The notes under the pieces were generated by a model that saw only the letters and a list, made by a program, of their open reading frames with translations, was not told the origin of the DNA and did not search any database. 64,000 nucleotides of DNA, from NCBI RefSeq assembly GCF_947488465.1, contig NZ_CANKZA010000002.1:310001-374000 (forward strand), in the 5' to 3' direction. This document shows, piece by piece, positions 61,894 through 64,000 of the stretch (positions within the stretch are counted from its first letter, which is position 1; every line of letters starts with the position of its first letter). Position numbers and translations under genes: made by a program. The stretch is from an uncultured Microbacterium sp. (lineage in GTDB: Bacteria > Actinomycetota > Actinomycetes > Actinomycetales > Microbacteriaceae).

Positions 61894-64000
61894 TCAGCCT
61901 ACGGGTTCGGTGACGGTGGCGCCGAACACGCTCGGGAGCGTCGCCTGCGAGGTGCCGCGAAGCTCCGACACGGTCAGGGTGAACACGTCCTGCACTTCGA
62001 GGGCCGCTTCGTCGCCGTCCGCAGTCCCCACGGTCTCTCCACCCGCCGCTGACGCGGCGCGCGGAGCCTCTGACCGCGTGGGCCCAGGATCGGTCACACC
62101 GATGCGGAGCACCGGGTAGCCGCGACCCTCGCAGAGGCCGCGGAACTTCACGTCCTCCTCACGGGGCACCGAGACGATCACCCGACCGGTGGATTCGCTG
62201 AACAGCGCGGTCGCGGCATCCACCCCGTCACGCTCCATGATTTCGCGCAGCCAGACGCGCGCGCCGACGCCGAAGCGCATGACACCCTCGGCGAGAGCCT
62301 GACCGAGGCCGCCCTCGGAGAGGTCGTGCGCCGACGAGACGAGCTCCTGCTGCGATGCGGCGTGGATGAGCTCGGCGAGCCGCTTCTCCTGGCCGAGGTC
62401 GACGGCCGGCGGGCGCCCGCCGAGGTGGCCGTGGATCGTGCCGGCCCAGGCCGAGCCACTGAGTTCGGTGGCGGTGACGCCGAGAAGGTAGATGTTCTCG
62501 CCGGCATCCTGCCAGCCCGACGGGATGCGGCGGGCGACGTCGTCGATGATCCCGAGCACGCCCACGACCGGGGTCGGGAAGATCGGGGTGTCGCCGGTCT
62601 GGTTGTAGAAGCTCACGTTGCCGCCGGTGACCGGGACGCCGAGTTCGAGGCATGCGTCGGCGAGACCGTCGACGGCCTGGCCGAACTGCCACATGACCTC
62701 GGGGTTTTCCGGGCTGCCGAAGTTCAGGCAGTCGGTCACGGCGGTGGGAACCGCGCCGGTGACGGCGACGTTGCGGTACGCCTCGGCGAGGGCCAGCTGC
62801 GCGCCGGCGTACGGGTCGAGCTGGCAGAAACGTCCGTTGCAGTCCGTCGCGATCGCGAAGCCCAGGCCGCTTTCCTCGTCGACGCGGATCATGCCGGCAT
62901 CGTCGGGGAAGCTGAGGGCGGTGTTGCCCATGACGTAGTAGTCGTACTGGTTGGTGATCCAGGACGTGTCGGCGAGGTTCGGGCTCGCCACGAGCTGAAG
63001 GAACTGTCGGCGCAGCGTGTCGGGGTCATCCGTCCGGGGCAGGGCGGATGCCGAGTCCTCGCGGAGCGCATCGATCCAGGTCGGGTAGGCGACCGGGCGT
63101 TCGTACACCGGCCCGTCGACGGCGACGGTGGAGGGGTCGACGTCGACGATCTGCTCGCCGTGCCAGAAGATCTGCAGGCGGCCGTCGCCGGTCACTTCGC
63201 CCAGAACGCTGGTCTCGACGTCCCACTTGCCGACGACCGCGAGGAACGCCTCGAGCTTCTCGGGCGCCACGATCGCCATCATGCGCTCCTGGCTTTCGCT
63301 CATCAGGATCTCTTCGGGCGTCAGCGTCGGGTCGCGGAGAAGCACGTTCTCGAGGTCGACGCGCATGCCGCTGCCGCCGTTGGCGGCCAGCTCGCTCGTC
63401 GCGCACGAGATGCCCGCGGCACCGAGGTCTTGGATGGCTTCGACGAGCTCACCCTGATACAGCTCGAGGCAGCATTCGATGAGCACCTTCTCGGCAAACG
63501 GGTCGCCGACCTGCACGGCGGGACGCTTGGTCGGACCGCCGTCGGCGAAGGTGTCGGACGCGAGGATCGACGCACCGCCGATGCCGTCACCACCCGTGCG
63601 TGCACCGAAGAGCACGACCTTGTTGCCGGCGCCGGTGGCGTTGGCGAGTTTGATGTCTTCGTGCCGCATGACGCCGACCGCGAGCGCGTTGACGAGCGGG
63701 TTGCCCTGGTAGACGGCGTCGAAGACGGTTTCGCCGCCGATGTTGGGCAGGCCCAGGCAGTTGCCGTAGAAGCTGATGCCGCTCGTCACGCCGTGCACGA
63801 CCCGGGCCGTGTCGGGGTGGTCGATCGCGCCGAAGCGCAGCTGGTCCATGATCGCGACCGGACGGGCACCCATCGAGATGATGTCGCGGACGATGCCGCC
63901 GACGCCGGTCGCGGCGCCCTGGAACGGCTCGATGTAGCTCGGGTGGTTGTGCGACTCGACCTTGAAGGTCACCGCCCAGCCCTCGCCGACGTCGACGACA
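61894..64000 (-). CDS. purL: Phosphoribosylformylglycinamidine synthase subunit PurL (5' end outside the window)
   Basis: The window holds about 700 codons of the cytoplasmic FGAM synthetase that converts FGAR, glutamine and ATP to FGAM in purine synthesis. The frame is open to the right edge, so about 70-80 N-terminal residues are missing. Visible: [31 protein letters not shown], the metal-binding GGxxVFD-type loop, SDVASG-like [10 protein letters not shown] region, and LSEGGLGQ near the end. It is the small-PurL type that works with PurQ and PurS. The neighbouring membrane-protein genes follow on the same strand. Confidence 0.97.
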   Translation of the reverse strand, partial: VVDVGEGWAVTFKVESHNHPSYIEPFQGAATGVGGIVRDIISMGARPVAIMDQLRFGAIDHPDTARVVHGVTSGISFYGNCLGLPNIGGETVFDAVYQGNPLVNALAVGVMRHEDIKLANATGAGNKVVLFGARTGGDGIGGASILASDTFADGGPTKRPAVQVGDPFAEKVLIECCLELYQGELVEAIQDLGAAGISCATSELAANGGSGMRVDLENVLLRDPTLTPEEILMSESQERMMAIVAPEKLEAFLAVVGKWDVETSVLGEVTGDGRLQIFWHGEQIVDVDPSTVAVDGPVYERPVAYPTWIDALREDSASALPRTDDPDTLRRQFLQLVASPNLADTSWITNQYDYYVMGNTALSFPDDAGMIRVDEESGLGFAIATDCNGRFCQLDPYAGAQLALAEAYRNVAVTGAVPTAVTDCLNFGSPENPEVMWQFGQAVDGLADACLELGVPVTGGNVSFYNQTGDTPIFPTPVVGVLGIIDDVARRIPSGWQDAGENIYLLGVTATELSGSAWAGTIHGHLGGRPPAVDLGQEKRLAELIHAASQQELVSSAHDLSEGGLGQALAEGVMRFGVGARVWLREIMERDGVDAATALFSESTGRVIVSVPREEDVKFRGLCEGRGYPVLRIGVTDPGPTRSEAPRAASAAGGETVGTADGDEAALEVQDVFTLTVSELRGTSQATLPSVFGATVTEPVG

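Overview
The window is high-GC actinobacterial chromosome, most likely Microbacterium or a close Microbacteriaceae relative. The evidence is the gene order after gyrA (DUF3566 protein, tRNA-Ile, tRNA-Ala, cyclophilin, rhomboid, crgA, class E sortase, pabA-like, then pknB-pknA-pbpA-rodA-pstP-fhaB-fhaA on the minus strand), the use of NucS, an Mrp antiporter operon, and frequent ATGA/GTGA start-stop overlaps. It begins inside gyrA, so oriC is probably a few kb to the left, and ends inside purL. No rRNA operon or CRISPR array is visible.

Layout. 1-16153: gyrA tail, three tRNA genes and the cell-wall growth and Ser/Thr phosphosignalling cluster. 16133-27625: an 11.5-kb integrated element in the 3' end of tRNA-Leu(CAG), bounded by a 22-bp perfect repeat. 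It carries a tyrosine integrase, an XRE regulator, an excisionase-like protein, a Fic protein with a methyltransferase, a MobF relaxase with an in-frame TGA near its start, and a PadR-membrane protein-CPBP operon. The CPBP gene is itself split by a 1.19-kb transposase-less insertion with terminal inverted repeats and a 5-bp target duplication. 27626-35097: GntR regulator, cold shock protein, a membrane coiled-coil protein, HAD phosphatase, NucS, an HTH-membrane fusion, and a divergent MFS/LacI pair around a palindromic operator. 35173-41401: mrpAB-C-D-E-F-G. 41618-47282: two YhgE/Pip membrane proteins and a TetR regulator, preceded by a 16-bp palindrome. 47364-56395: argG, a lipoprotein cyclophilin, a DIP1984-family protein, purA, a lactonase-like protein, an AI-2E family transporter, chorismate mutase, and a GntR-controlled ABC exporter. 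56739-59970: proV-proW-proX. 59981-61888: two tandem paralogous membrane-anchored proteins of unknown function and a 44-residue membrane protein. 61894-64000: purL (partial).

How the parts work together. The kinase, phosphatase, FHA, PBP and RodA genes form one translationally coupled block for polar growth and division control. The integrated element looks like an integrative mobilizable element that is decaying: its relaxase frame is broken and a second mobile unit has split one of its cargo genes. Independent support for foreign origin comes from the heptamer GGATGCC/GGCATCC: roughly 65 copies by eye in about 52 kb of flanking chromosome but only two in the 11.5-kb island. The best candidates for undescribed biology are the transposase-less insertion cassette with two orphan membrane proteins, the tandem paralogs that share the motifs THDAITA and FPTMSDGR, and the HTH-membrane fusion at 31787-32731.
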